From Dermatemys mawii (lineage: Eukaryota > Chordata > Testudines > Dermatemydidae), in contig ML677335.1 of the NCBI GenBank assembly GCA_007922305.1, positions 16,674,218 through 16,738,217 on the forward strand: a stretch of DNA of 64,000 nt, read 5' to 3'. The position numbers and the translations under genes were made by a program. Below are positions 10,616 to 23,600 of this stretch, piece by piece; position 1 is the stretch's first letter, and every line of letters starts with the position of its first letter. The notes below the pieces were generated by a model. That model saw only the letters and a list, made by a program, of their open reading frames with translations, had not been told where the DNA came from and made no database searches.

Positions 10616-13081
10616 GTTCAGATTTACATGTTCAGTTACAGAGGAACAGAGGTGCTTAGAAAATATGCAGCTGCAATTTATTTAGGACAAGATTCCTAAA
10701 ATCATTTAAAGAAAATCTGAGCTACATTTGCCTCTTATATTCGTTGCCAGAATGATTGCCAAGTTTCCCTTTGTAGACGACAGTTTATAGTAGAGGGTTG
10801 GCAGTGATGCCATAGGGTTTCTCCATGCCTACACAGCCCAGAAAATGGGGCAGGCCAAACCAAGAAAAGGGGAGGCCAAATCACTTGGGTAGACATGCTG
10901 ACTCAGAGCTTCTCTTGTGTAACTTCAAGTGGGGCTCCCGTGGAGGGCCTTCCAAAAATTAAAGCTCTCCCCCCCCCATTTTTCATGTCCCACTCACCTC
11001 CCCCACTTGGAAAGGGCACAAGTTGTAACATTCCTGTGGCATAATCACCCTCATTTTGCAAATACTTTCAAAGGCAAGTCAAATGTAGTGGCTTTATGCA
11101 AAAATTACTAATTAATTACTGTAATCTCATTTTTTTAAATCCCAGACTTGCAAGATGCCAGAATAGGAATCAGGTGGGCAATTTCACATATTATTTGTCA
11201 GTTATTTATTACTAATATTGTATTTGACATTTTTTTTATCAAAATGCTATGGAAATAGCAGGAAGACAAATCACCAGCTGGTCAAAAGTATTTGATACAT
11301 TCAGTTCTTCCAGTCTATGGGGGAGATTGTAGTAAGAAAAAGTCCCTAAGAACTGACAGCTATTGTCCTTGGTCGTGCAAAGAGACTAATAATTCAAGTG
11401 TGAAAGAGTGCCAGTGTTCCATCTGTGAGCTGGCAGCAATTGCTTCATGGTATGTACAAGATATATATTTGATTCAGTGTTGTCATGTGGGACATTTTTT
11501 CTAATGGGAAACAGGGAAGTGCCAGTGAGAGGTGTACAAGAAGGCTAAGGGACATTGTAGGGATGAAGTAAACACACATTCAGGTTTTGACTAACACATA
11601 ACCCTACAAAGACACTTACACCCAAGAAGTACCCATTTTAAGTTACTGGGCACTCACACTTCTGTGCAGTGCTCCTTGAAAGGACAGGGCCATTGCCTGT
11701 TGTTTTCCAATAGTCTATTTTATTCTTATGAATGGCTTGTATCATTCTTTCAGAATATGACCTCTTACCATGCAACTGATTTTTGTCTTTGCAAGTAATA
11801 GCATCTCCACAATATAGCCAATGCTGCTGTTCTTACTCATCACATAAAACTTGCCATTGAAGTAAAAGTGTGTTTCAAACTTACTGAATGCAGCATTGTA
11901 CCCCAAACCGTCAGGTTACTCTGAATGAGGAGATATACAAATCTGCCCCCATATTTTGCCACATCTACTTAGTTATAAATTGAAAAAAAAAAAACCTACA
12001 AGAGAATTCTGGGCAAAGCATTAAGAAAAAAATGGAACCATGAAATCATAACAAGAATTATTCTCTCTAGGGATATGTAGTTACTCAACAGTGCTGAGCT
12101 ATAACCACGTCAGTTTTAGCTGAGGACATATATGGTCACTAATAGCATTATTGACACAAAAGAATATCTACAAATGTATATGATAGGCAAAAGTTGAGCG
12201 CCAAGGTGACATGATGCATCTCATCACATCACACCATACCACACAATCCCTCCGTTGGAAGTCTTAGAACTCAAAGATGTGCCAGTTACTGCACAACTAG
12301 AAATCCAAAGAGCACTCCCCTTAAGGACCAAAAAAGTCCTAACTGCAGTAGAATCACTGCTTGTTTTGCATGCCAGATCTTCACTCTCTGGCAAGCTTGT
12401 TGGAGGTGTTAGGCCAAGGGAGTGGCAATTCACACCACACAATTGAGAAACCAACATGGTGGATGTTTAGGACCTGCTCCTTTACAACCTAACTTAGCAG
12501 CTTCTTTTTCTTCTCCTCACAATCGTTCCCTTCTATATCTTAGAAGGGCCTTTGACAGGGAATCTACTTGGGCTCTACATCACAGGTGTGGGAGTGTGGC
12601 TGCTCTTGGCCTTCTGCATGGATAGAAAGTGGAAAACGATCCTGCGATTTCTTCACTGTTCACCATGCTAATAAGACTCCAAATTAAAAGTAATTTACGA
12701 TAAGAGCTATCCCGCCCGCCGCCCTCCAATAAGACTCTACAGAAGCTCAGACATAACTAGGTTAATATCAGAAATTCATTCCATAATTACTCCTTCTGCA
12801 CAAGATTAGATCATATTCTTTAGTCATGCTCCCAGCTTTTATCTGGAATCCAGTTTCAGACTTTACAAAAGACATGCTCTAAGTGTTTACATGAACTATG
12901 TCTAGTCAGTAATTTGAGGTATTATATTTTGGGTATGACTTATTGAATCCAAATCTGTTTTACTTTTCACTTATATAATGGCAAGTATCAACAGTGTTGC
13001 CTGCGTATAATTCCGTTAGTGCAAAATGAAATTTGCTAGGATGGAACAAAGCTCATGAAAAAGATTAGAGTACTCTCCACA
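10616..13081. other. Gene-free stretch
   Basis: Mostly AT-rich sequence. A c-rich run near 10,968 and a cccgcccgccgccc run near 12,711 are local. No gene, no clear transposon. Confidence 0.5.
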
Positions 13082-13089
13082 TGATAGAC

Positions 13090-13842
13090 CAGGGGTGGGC
13101 AAACCACGGCCCGCGGGCCACATGTGGCCTGCTGGCCATTTTCATCCGGCCTGCGAGCTGGGGCCGAGCCGGCCTGCCGCGGGTTCCCACGCTCCCGGTT
13201 CAGGCCCGCCCGGCACTCCCGAGCCGTGGGCCGGGTCGCCGCAAGTCCCCGTGCTCGCCTGCTGGGGGCCGGGCTGAGCACGGGGAGCTGCAGGGCCCCG
13301 CCTTCCCTTGCCGGGCCCAGCTGCGCATGCCACTGGGCCCCGCGCTCCCCGGCTGGGTGGAGCACGGGGAGCCGCTCAGCCCTGCGCTCTCCGGCTGGGG
13401 GCCTGGTGGAGCACAGGAGCCATGGAGCCCTGCGCTCCCTGGCCAGGGGCCGGGTCGAGGAGCACCCAGCTGATTAAGGTAAGGGGGGGTTAGGTCATGG
13501 GGTCAGGAAACAAAATGGGGGGAGACTTAGCTGGGGGGGTAGGTTCTTGGGGGGGGTTAGGGTGGGAGGATCTCAGGAGGGGGCAGTCAGGGAACAAAGA
13601 ACAGGGGGGCTTAGATAAGGGGTGGGGTTCTGGGGTGGCAGAGTAGGGGGGGTCTCTGGAGGGGGCAATCAGGGGACAAGGAGTGGGGGGGGTTGGATGG
13701 GTCAGGGGTTCTTAGGGGGCAGTCAGGGGGCGGGAAGTGGGTGGGAGTTGGATAAGGGGCAGGGTCAGGCTTCCCTACCCAGCCCTCTGCACAATTTTTC
13801 ATCTCAATGTGGCCCTCAGGCCAAAAAGTTTGCCCACCCCTG
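13090..13842 (-). mobile_element. Non-autonomous hAT-like element, 753 bp, perfect TSD
   Basis: Terminal inverted repeats caggggtgggcaaac (13,090-13,104) and its exact complement gtttgcccacccctg (13,828-13,842) are flanked by a perfect 8-bp duplication tgatagac (13,082-13,089 and 13,843-13,850). Relative to the copy at 46,379 it lies in the opposite orientation. The inside is strongly G+C-rich (13,100-13,480) followed by a ggggg-rich tandem-like tract (13,480-13,760). It has no transposase and would depend on one supplied in trans. Confidence 0.92.
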
Positions 13843-13944
13843 TGATAGACTCCCAATTTGGAAGGGCACTCAAGTGTATACTTAAGTACCAATGACTGGG
13901 GCTACACCTTGTAACTTTTGGGGGAAGCACTTTGAAACAGATGC

Positions 13945-14009
13945 AGGGCCTGATCCGAAGTCCCTTGAAGTCAGTGGGAGTCTTCCCATCAAATGCCGTG
14001 GGCTTTGAA
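13945..14009. repeat. Short palindromic repeat, CAATGGGA-core type
   Basis: The text agggcctgatccgaagtccc...tgaagtcagtgggagtc...gtgggctttg is a degenerate version of a fold-back repeat whose centre is a TTGACTTCAATGGGA-like motif. Confidence 0.5.
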
Positions 14010-14715
14010 TTAATTCATAATGCAGCATGTTTAGCCAAGGCATTCATTCATTATTCAGCACTGATGCCCTCCTGAACAGAAAGTTACAAGCATCAGTATT
14101 GATAAGTTGTACAAATACAGTAGTGTTGTTACTCTGCATCACACTGAAAATCAAAAGACTGAAAATACTATACTACATTTTTCTTCTGGTCGAAGAAGGA
14201 TTTGGCCCAATGTCTTTTGGATTTAGCCACTGACTGAGCCACATAGACCAGTCGTCATTTACATACACTTATCGAATTCCAGACAATCTTGTCAATGAAG
14301 AACATAAGCATAATTTTATAAATTAATTTTCTAGTACTCTAGAACTACAAATGGAATTTGTAGTAGTCTGAGACAAAGCCTTACATTGTTCAGGTATATT
14401 CTATACCTACAATCATTGTGTTCTTACATAATGGTTTCACAAAAGCTCTAACAATTATGGTATTGTTCTTTTCTGTTATTTTCATTTGCTTTGTTGAAGA
14501 TGGCATTTAAATTCACTCTCTTTTCAATATACTTTCAACAAGGCCAGTGTTAGTGGAAGATCTTCAATAACTTCTAACAGTGCTCTGGAATAAATCCATT
14601 AATAATATTCTATTACGTATTAACATGAAGAGCAGTATTGTTACTGTAGCTGTTGGGGAGTCATTATGGTATTTTGTACTTAAGCACACTCCCACATATT
14701 TTTGCCTCATGTCAA
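14010..14715. other. Gene-free stretch
   Basis: AT-rich sequence without recognisable features. Confidence 0.5.
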
Positions 14716-14717
14716 TA

Positions 14718-14832
14718 GGATGACCAGATGTCCTGATTTTATAGGGACAGTTCCAATTTTTGGGTCTTTTTCTTATATAGGCTCCTCTTATCCCCCTCCT
14801 CCTGATTTTTCACACTTGCTGTCTGGTCACCC
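14718..14832 (+). mobile_element. 115-bp MITE with TA target duplication
   Basis: A second copy of the 7,750 element: ggatgaccagatgtcctg at the left, ctgtctggtcaccc at the right, TA at 14,716-14,717 and 14,833-14,834. Same orientation and a nearly colinear interior. Confidence 0.82.
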
Positions 14833-14834
14833 TA

Positions 14835-15314
14835 CATGTCAAAGCAATGGTCCCTGGTGGCACTTTTGTACTACATATGGCGTAATCTTTCTTTCTCCAC
14901 CAGGTGTGAATTCCAGTATGAAATAAAGAAGAAACACACAGCTATGCTAGCGGGTATTCATAGTATACATGATGTTGTGGGGAGTCAATGTATGGTATGA
15001 TGTTAGTCAAATTATTATTTTTCGTACGATCACCCTATAATTTGAACAAGGATGATGTCTGAATTAATATAATTGAGATTTGCTAGGGGCAGCATGCTAA
15101 TAGTACTGTTATATATAAGATGACAGTCCCTACCACAAAGAGTTTATGATCTAAATAAACAAGAAATGAAGGGTGCGAGACAAAAGATATATATAAGCAA
15201 AGTGATGAACTGATCATAATGCAAAGATATATGTAATACTATATAAAAATACTGATCAAAATCATGTTTGTAATAAGAGGCAGTGTTACAGACATCAGGC
15301 ATCATGATGGTTAT
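14835..15314. other. Gene-free stretch
   Basis: No recognisable gene or repeat. Confidence 0.45.
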
Positions 15315-15862
15315 GGGTCTGGGACAGCTTCCATATGAGGAGAGATTATAAAGACTGGGACTTTTCAGCTTGGAAAAAGAGACAACTGGTGGGGGGAGCA
15401 TGATATGATAGAAGACTATAAAATCATGACTGGTGTAGAGAAAGTAAATAAGGAAGTGTTATTTACTCTTCTCATAACACAAGAGTAGGGGTCACCAAAT
15501 GAAATTTATAGGCAGAAGGTTTAACACAAACAAAAGAAACTATTTTTCCACATAATGCATTGTCCACCTGTGGAACACCTTGTCAGAGAATTTTATGAAG
15601 GCCAAGACCATAACAAGGTTACAAAAAGAACTAGGTAAGTTCATGGAGGATAGGTCCATCATGGGTATTCACCAGGATGGGCAGGAACAGTGTCGCTAGC
15701 CTCGGTTTGCCAGAAGCTTGGAAATGATGGCAGGGGGTGGATCACTTGATGATTACCCATTCTGTTCATTCCCCATGGTATTGGCCACTGTTGGTAGATA
15801 GGATACTGGTAGATGGACCTTTGATTTAACCCAGTATGACCATTCTTGTGTTCTTATCATTT
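15315..15862 (+). mobile_element. CR1-type LINE 3' fragment
   Basis: The sequence is colinear with 4,900-5,440: a cttccatatgaggagagatt start, the aaatcatgactggtgtagag segment, the cctcggtttgccagaagc 3' UTR, and the tttaacccagtatgacc end. The coding part carries several indels and stops, so it is an old, 5'-truncated copy. Confidence 0.88.
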
Positions 15863-18570
15863 GTAAGATGATCAGCCATCACTATCAGTTCAGCGAACAC
15901 CACAGTAAAACTAGGTTTTATTTTTTCTCCAAATGAAGAGACAAATTCTAGTACCAAAAGTAAAACTCATCCTTTGAAAGCTATCTGGGTTTCTTAAAAA
16001 TAAAAAAAAAAGATAGTCTGAGTCATCAAGATAGTGCTTCCAGTACTGGATTTGGGTTGGAATATAGAAATCTGACATTTGCTATCTCAAAGTAAGCAAA
16101 TCTCTCTCTACTTTTCAACACAACTCAGCTTCATGAATCAGCAGTGCTGAAGAAATAATTGATCAGTTTGGATTCCTGTCTCAAAGTGTTCACTCACATC
16201 AATTCAGCAATATGACTAACATTCAAATGATTTTGATCTCAGCCTGATAAACTAGTTTAAGAGAGAATTTTGCTCACCGAGTGTCCCAGGTTTACTGAGG
16301 GGAAAAAAAGCAAGGATAAGAAATAAAAGTAGCGTATAATCTGGATCTTTTAAGAGCACTTGGGATGGAAGTGTATTGGTTAACAACAAGAATTAATTTA
16401 GTTTCAAAATCTGATGTAATCAGATACTACTAAGGCATTTCAATGTTAATAGAATCTTGAAAACAAATCAACTTTATCAGAACCCTTTTAACTGAACATG
16501 TCTTTATGTTACTCATATTAATCCCACAACTAAGTTCCCTTTTGCTGAAATATTTAAAAGATTAGTCAGTTCTTCTAAACTCAAAGAAAACAAAGAGGCA
16601 AATTTGTATCTACAAAGAAACAACTGCGTTAATTGAATTCCAATAACTAATTCATTCTTTGTGGGACCTTAAAAGAGTGGGGTGAAGATTAAAATGACAT
16701 TTTTTCTTATGCATAAATCTTTAAAAAATGTTAAATTATGTGTAAAATTCAAAACTAAAACCAGGAATTAGAGTTTTACCATTTTTCAAGCTATTGCAAG
16801 AGCTACTTAGTTAACTGGACCGTGCAACACATTCAGGACTTAAATTCTTCAAGAAGTCGTAGGTGTGCAGCTACACCCTATAATGTTTGCACAGCTATGC
16901 ACCCAGTTTATCAGTGCATACAGGTAGGGTAGTTTGCCTGAGCAATCTGCAAGTTGGGCATCTGATGTGAAATCTGTGTTCCACTGAAGTCAGTCAATTT
17001 CAGAACTTCAATTGACTTCAATAGGATCAGAGTTTCACCCCTAAAACGTAAGGCAGAAAAAAGAGATGTAGCAGGTCTTTACTGAGCATTAACAGCGTTA
17101 TATTTCAGAATCTATCTATAAAACTTTAAAGGGAAGAATTCCTGTGAAAACTAGCCATACAATAAGTCACGCCGAAGTGAAAGCTTCATGTTGATGCCTC
17201 ATTAGACAGGAGACAGAAAGAGAAATGGGTCACCTTCAAATTGATTCAGACTTGCAGCTTGAGTGGGGGATGAGGAAGGTAGTCTGGGACGAGGATGCCA
17301 GGAGTCATTTCTGAAGCTAAGCCTTAGTATTTTCTCTGCACGTGTCATAGCTGACAGGGCTGGTTCTCACTATTCAGTAATCTATTTGCTTTACTACTGC
17401 TCTAATGGAGAGTTAGGAGGAAGCCGTCTGTGTTGAAAGATGAAAATGATGGACAATATAGCTAATGTGGGTCCAAACAAAAGAGGTGCAATGTAAACAC
17501 ATGGAGTAATGAGGAAGAACAAGTCTTCTCTCTACGGGGCCATCAGCATGAGGATTCTTTTAACTGATTCTCAGAAAATTTTTTAATAAGTTATGAATAC
17601 CATATCTTGACCTGTACATTGGGATATTTACTATATGAATATTTGTGTAGTTTCACAGTAGACCATAAGGAAACAATGGCTCAAGATAAGCCATCTCCTG
17701 TGGTAAACACTGAAAGGTTGTTAAAGGATAACAGGAAAGCCATTGCACTGAGGATTCTGAGTCAGCCTCCTAATAATTTTTTGGTTCTGACTTTGTTCAC
17801 AGGGGCCAAAGCCTGGAAACTGACAAGAAAAACAGATCCTGGTTGGGTTAAAAACAGATGACTTTTTCCAGAGCAGGGAAAAGACTGACACTCAGGAGCT
17901 GCTGGGGTATCTGAAGAAGTTAGGCCAGCCTGGGTCACCAACCAGGAATGGAAAGCCTATGCTTAAGATATATGTGCTTACAGACAGTTTTAAAATCCTT
18001 TCTTCCTACTGTTAAAAATTAAACCGAACTTGGGTTTTTAAGAAAGTTCTTTGGCCCCATCTTCACAACTGATCACAAACTTGCAAAGGGAAGAACCACA
18101 TGCGAACCCAGTTGGACTTGCTGGGGAAAAATCACAGTTGACACGTAGGTGTGCTGTCACCTCATCTGAGAGCTGGAGAATGGTTGAATACCACCTCAGA
18201 AGAGTAAGGGAGGGCACAAGGCCTGACACCCGAGGAGGTGCATTCAGAAACCAGAGTGTGAAGAGCATGGCAGCTAACCCTCATAACCATGATTCAGTAT
18301 GCCAGGTGGAAGTTGGGTTTTGTGCTCTTTTGAAAATCTGGCCATACTTGTCAAAATAGGAGCTACTGAGTGTTAAACACTTTGAAAAAAATCGGTCTGT
18401 GTGTTGTAGGATGAGAGCCTAGATTTGTACACAAGAGTATTTGTATGAGTGCAGAAGCACATCTGGTGTCATTACAGAACAAAAACAATACCTGACCTAC
18501 CATCTTGAGTTTAAAAAATAGTTTTTTCCTCTCAACTTCCAGGTTTATTTAAGTTTGTGATATTCATTCC
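15863..18570. other. Gene-free stretch
   Basis: AT-rich sequence. A CAATAGG-core repeat remnant is visible at about 16,985-17,042 (acttcaattgacttcaatag). No host exon recognised. Confidence 0.5.
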
Positions 18571-18665
18571 TTCATAAATTTGAGGCCAGAGGAGACCATT
18601 AGATTATCTAGTCTGACCTAGTATGTATCACAGGCCATTACATTTCACCTAATTAACCCTTGCTT
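18571..18665 (+). repeat. Dispersed repeat fragment (gaccattagatyatctagtctg)
   Basis: The segment around accattagattatctagtc is shared with 32,970-33,055 in the same orientation. It resembles a LINE 3' UTR-type repeat but I cannot name the family. Confidence 0.5.
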
Positions 18666-19287
18666 GAACCCAGCTGTCAGGAATGAGGGGCTGCCGCTGG
18701 GTCTGGGGCCAAGTGAAACACCTAATCAGCCAAATTGCCTGGTTAATGGAGCGATGTTGCTCTTAAGCCCAGCAGCAGCATGTGGCCATTGGCTACTCAT
18801 TGCTCATGGCCTCAGCTTCAATCGTTCCTGTGCCTGCCTTGTCCCCACTCCAGCCCCCATCATTAGGCTTGATTACCCATATCCAAGTCCAAGACACTAA
18901 TCACTTGTTTGCCAAAAGGATAACTTGTGTTTTGGATAAAACCAAAATCTTCCAGAAAGTCATCCTTGATTTGAAGACATCCATACATGGAGAATCTATG
19001 CCGTACCTTTGTAGTTTGAGTTTGTTTCAATCATTAAGAATCTTAACTGAAAAAATCTATGCTATATTTCTAATTTGAATTTTGAAGGCCTTGAGCGCTG
19101 GCAAACCACGCTCTATAAACTTCTGAACCCTTGTTATCTCTCAAGGTCTAGTAGTAAGCTTAAGCACTGGAAAACCACAGGCATGCTTGTCCCTCTAGCT
19201 GTCCACGAGGTAGCCATGAGGATAGCTCTTCTTTCACCGCCTATCACAATGAAGTAAACAAGCCTACTTATCACTGTCATACACGCC
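18666..19287. other. Gene-free stretch
   Basis: No recognisable gene. It directly precedes an antisense LINE fragment. Confidence 0.4.
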
Positions 19288-19720
19288 TTACAGCACGTTT
19301 GTACTTAATAAAAGCGGCAAGCTGGGACTTTCCCAGGTCGCCTCCTTCCGCAAGCTGTCTCCGTCTGTTTCTTCCCGACAGAATTTGTCTGTTTTCAGCT
19401 TCCGGACACTGAATGTTATACCTTTCTCTGTAATGTTAAAAAGCCCATTGTACCTGGTATTTTCTCCCCAAGAAGGTACTTTTGCACTAATCAAGTCCCT
19501 TCTCATGTTACTTTGAGAAAGTCAAGAGCTTACAATCTGTTTAAATCTCTCTCAGTTAATTTCTCCAGCCCTCAAATCGTTTTGAAGCTTTGCTCTGCCC
19601 ACTCCAGTAATTTTTCCAACATCCTTGGAAAGGATGCTAGGAAAGAGACTGAAATCCAGGAACTCTATGGTTGCATTCTCACAATCCACAGTCTCCACAG
19701 TTCTACACATAGGGCCAGGT
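19288..19720 (-). mobile_element. CR1/L2-type LINE ORF2 C-terminal fragment
   Basis: Read on the minus strand, the region gives LINE-like pieces in order: a LLEWAEQSFKTI-like segment, then RRDLISAK, GENTRYNGLFNITEKG and RKLKTDKFCREE. This mirrors the AKRRLRGDLI...NGLFNLTEK...GWKLKTDKF order of CR1/L2-clade C-termini. Several frameshifts separate the pieces. The assignment rests on this pattern only. Confidence 0.6.
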
Positions 19721-19754
19721 AGGCAGGCAGAGCTTCAGACTCTCAATGTGTGTA

Positions 19755-20320
19755 TGGCACAATGGTGTAGAGAGGAGGAGTCTAGATTTATTAGAAACTG
19801 GGGAAACTTTTGGGATGGGGGAGCCTACACAGGAAGGAGGGGCTCCACCTAAACCAAAGTGGAACCAGACTGCTGGCACTTAACATTAAAAAGGTTACAG
19901 AGCAGTCTTTAAACTAAGAGATGGGGGAAGCTGATGGCTGCAGAGGAGCACGTGGATCGGACAGAGACTTCTCTTAGAGGAGAGTCTATTGATAGAGATT
20001 CTCTAGGCTTCAGTCAGGAGGAGAGGATGGAAAAGGATAAAGTAGGGGCCAGATCAGACAAGAAACATTGACATAAAAAGGAATGTGACACATCAGAAAA
20101 GGGCAGACAAATAAACAGTGACAAGTTTTTAAAGTACTTGTATGCAAATACTAGAAGTCTAAATAATAAGAACTAGAATGCCTTGTGTTAGAGGAGGATA
20201 TTGACGTAATAGGCATCACAGAAATCTGGTGGAGTGAGGACAATGAGTGGGACACAATCATTCCAGGGTACAATATATATCAGAAGGACAAAACAGATCA
20301 TGATTCAGATAACAATCCTG
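19755..20320 (+). mobile_element. CR1-type LINE: ORF1/ORF2 junction and start of endonuclease
   Basis: 20,135-20,320 encodes DVIGITEIWWSEDNEWDTII, the start of the CR1 apurinic endonuclease domain, with ITEIWW holding the conserved glutamate. It is preceded by a kylYANTRSLNNK-like stretch with stop codons. The 19,755-20,130 part (ggggaaacttttgggatggg...ccagactgctggcac) looks like the upstream region of the same element. The copy ends abruptly near 20,320, so it is truncated at the 3' side, which is less usual than the common 5' truncation. Confidence 0.75.
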
Positions 20321-20547
20321 CCCCAATAACAAAAAGAGACTGGGGATCCCACAGCAGCCAAAGTGATCATTTGGGCAAGCAGTCCCATCATGCAAATGAG
20401 AGTAGCCCCTGAAGTCCTTTTCCACAGCTCATTATATGATGTCAGGGGAGAGCGCATTCTGACTCTGCTTGCACAAAAATTGAGGGGGTATAATAATGGA
20501 AGTCTCAATGTAACCTTAACTATAATTTTGCTGCTAGTACAAATGAA

Positions 20548-20632
20548 ATCCTGTGTAAAATCCTGACCCCCATTAAAGTCAATGGGAGTTTTACCACTGA
20601 TTTTAAATGGGGCCAGGATTTCATTCCAAGTG
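20548..20632. repeat. Short palindromic repeat, CAATGGGA-core type
   Basis: aaaatcctgacccc, attaaagtcaatgggagtt, then ttaaatggggccaggattt form an imperfect fold-back. The outer arms aaatcctg/caggattt pair exactly. Confidence 0.55.
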
Positions 20633-23600
20633 TCTAATCAGTTCTCAGCTCCCTCATTTTATGAAGCAAGGCTCTGGGCAGATTGTATTATTAGCAGCAC
20701 TGAAATGACAGAAATGATTCATCGGCAAAGAAGGTGGAAGTCTGCAATGATTTTCCAAACTAAACAATCAGACTCATGGAGTTCAAATTTTGCCTTCCAT
20801 TAAATCAATTCCATCTGAAACCAGTGGGAGTTTCATGCCCAAGTCATATGGTAAAGTAGGACTGCAAACTTGTTGCAAGTCATTAAAGTTTTCAACAAAT
20901 AAATGTAATTCTGGGAACGCTAGTTCATGTTTTGTGTGAGAAACAGATATCACTGGAATGGACAGAGGAGCTGACAAAAATCTGATATTTATACCAAACC
21001 TAGGTAAAAGAGAAAGCCTATCTTGGCTAACATGCAGGTGTGATTAAGCTGATCCATTTTGATAATTATTGTATAGATCCTAAATCAAGGATAATCAGTT
21101 TTATTGTTTGGCTGCACTTCTAAACCGTGATTATTCTTAGTAAAGTCACAATTATAGATTATTAAGAGTATTTCCAGAGAGAGAGTAGAGCCTAATCACC
21201 CTGAAATAGAATTCTATTTCCATATTCTAAAATGCTTTAGACACGTATCAGTCCCTTTATCTCTTGGAACCAAATATCCTGCTAATTGTTACCCATAGGT
21301 AAACTATGGATTAAAATTGGTTTGGGGTGCATGGGGGTTTAAAACCATTTTCCAAGAGTTTATGTTACTTGAGAAGATTTTTAGGGAAGTTTTAGAGCAC
21401 GAGATATGAAGGATATTCATTGTTCACCAGAGATGCTCTTTTTTTGACCGACCTTTCAGTAGGATATTCTCTCTCCCTGCCTTTTTACCATCCCCCCCAA
21501 GTGTCAGCCCTGAAGGTGTCAAGTAATATCTGCCTTGAAAGTATTAGTGTGTCTCCTTCCAGCTGATAAAGTTTCTATGTACAAGTTAACCATTTGTGAT
21601 TGTCATTGTCCTTATGCAGCTCCCATTAAAGTAAATGGAATATTTTGGCTTAATCTTAAATCACATACTTCTCCATTAATACCCAAAGAACTGCTGCATG
21701 TTCATAATCCCCGGGCTGAACTACTGTATTTATTGAATATGTATTCAATAATTGTGTAGTAGTTTATTTTTATTCATCTAAAGCACAGCAAATGGTTTTT
21801 GCAGAGATCACAGTCAGCAGGTACAGGAAGTAAGAATATGGCTTCAAGATAAAGGACCAATCATAAAGCAACAGAGAGACTGCTGCAGTAAAACATGATA
21901 AAAGTGATAGAGGCCTCAAAAGTAACAATTTATCCCCGCGCACCTTATGAGAAGGTAATATACAATGAGAAACAGTTCCAAAGTCGTAGTAGGGGTTACT
22001 GACATTAAGATTTGTGATACCCCTGTGATGCTGGGGTGCCAGGTTCCAGCTCATGCCAAAGGCCCAGAGCCTCACTGAACCCTGACATATACATAACTGG
22101 AAACCAGTCTGGCTCATCTGTGAGTTAGTATAGTTAAAACAGATATTCGCGTTATAAGCATGTGTTTAGAGTTTATGGAATGCTTGTAGGATGCTGCATG
22201 TATTAATCCTGCTTATTATAGAAGCTTCTATTACCTTTTTAAATCCAAGACTGTAACTCATTTGTATGTGTATGTTCCTTGGTTTAACCTATAAATAAAA
22301 GAGTCTTTTCTTAGTTAATAACAATTTTAATTAATTAACAGGATTGGCTGCAGGCATTGTCTTTAGTCTGAGATCAGAGTACAACTGACTGGCCTTTGGG
22401 GAGTGGGAGTAACCTGAATATTGCTGTGATATTTGGTGTAAAGTGACCATCTATCGCATTATCTTGCCAAGCTGGACTGACTGGAACATCCAAGGAGACT
22501 GTCTGATTTCGTGATAAGACTGTGATATTACTTTAGGGATCCACACTTGTTGCTGGGTTGGTGAAATCTAAATTATAGAACATACAACCAGTGTAGGGTT
22601 TATGCCCTGGTTTTTGACAGTCTGACCTGAGCTTGACACTCATGGTCATGAGCCCCTCCAGATAGCGTGACAACCTCATCCATAATAGTTACAGAATGTC
22701 ACTTTTCATTCATCGTGACATCATTACTTCACCCAACAGATAGTCGAAAATAAGAGTTAAAGCATAGCTGAAATCACTTGCCATTTCCTACATCATGAAG
22801 GTTTTCCAGTCCCTACAAACTGTTATGTGAAAAAATAAAAAACTCAGGATAAAGACTTCCTGGAGAGCACAGCTGGAACAGATTTTAATAAAGCTGGTCC
22901 CCTCCTGATTAATCCTAGTCATTGGTATATACCTCGTGGAAGTGATTATTCACTAGTCCTCTTTTAATGAAATAGAAATACTGCCAGCGCATCGTCTTCT
23001 CCCTTCTCCTAGTGGTACTCCAGCTCCCCCTTTTCCAACAAGGTCAAAGTTCACAGTTTATGGGGAAATTCTAATTGGTTGCTGTGCTAGGTAGCTATAT
23101 TGACTTATCAATTAACTGTCTGAAGTTTTCACTTCCTTAGAGAAGGGTATGAAAATGGCAACATGTGGAAACAGCATCCTCTCTCTCTTGTATATAGAGC
23201 ACGTTCTGTCAAAGTTTGGGCACCTACCCCTTTGTCAAGAAACTTCAAGAAAACAGAGCCATTATCAAGAGTGCCAACATATTGCATTGCCACTAAGATG
23301 ACAGACTGGGATCTTAACTATGCCTGATCCAATTGGGTAGGAAATAATCCCTTTATTAGGCAGGCTGAGGTTTGACAGTTTAAAATGGAGAAATTGCTAC
23401 AGAATGAATTTATCTTTGAGAAGTGTTATCTGGATGGAGAGGCTGACAGGTATTTATTGGGTTTTGGTCTGAAATACTGCATTATTAAAAGGTGACTCAT
23501 TCTGGAGACAAAGCACTTGAGATTGTTTCACTGTTTTGTTTGTCCATAAATCAAGGAAATAGAAAAGGCATGGGCACAGATTTCTCTTTATAAAGAAGTG

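Noticed and set aside
13036..13477. Open frames of 109-130 codons
   Set aside because: By-product of the G+C-rich half of the hAT element at 13,090-13,842.
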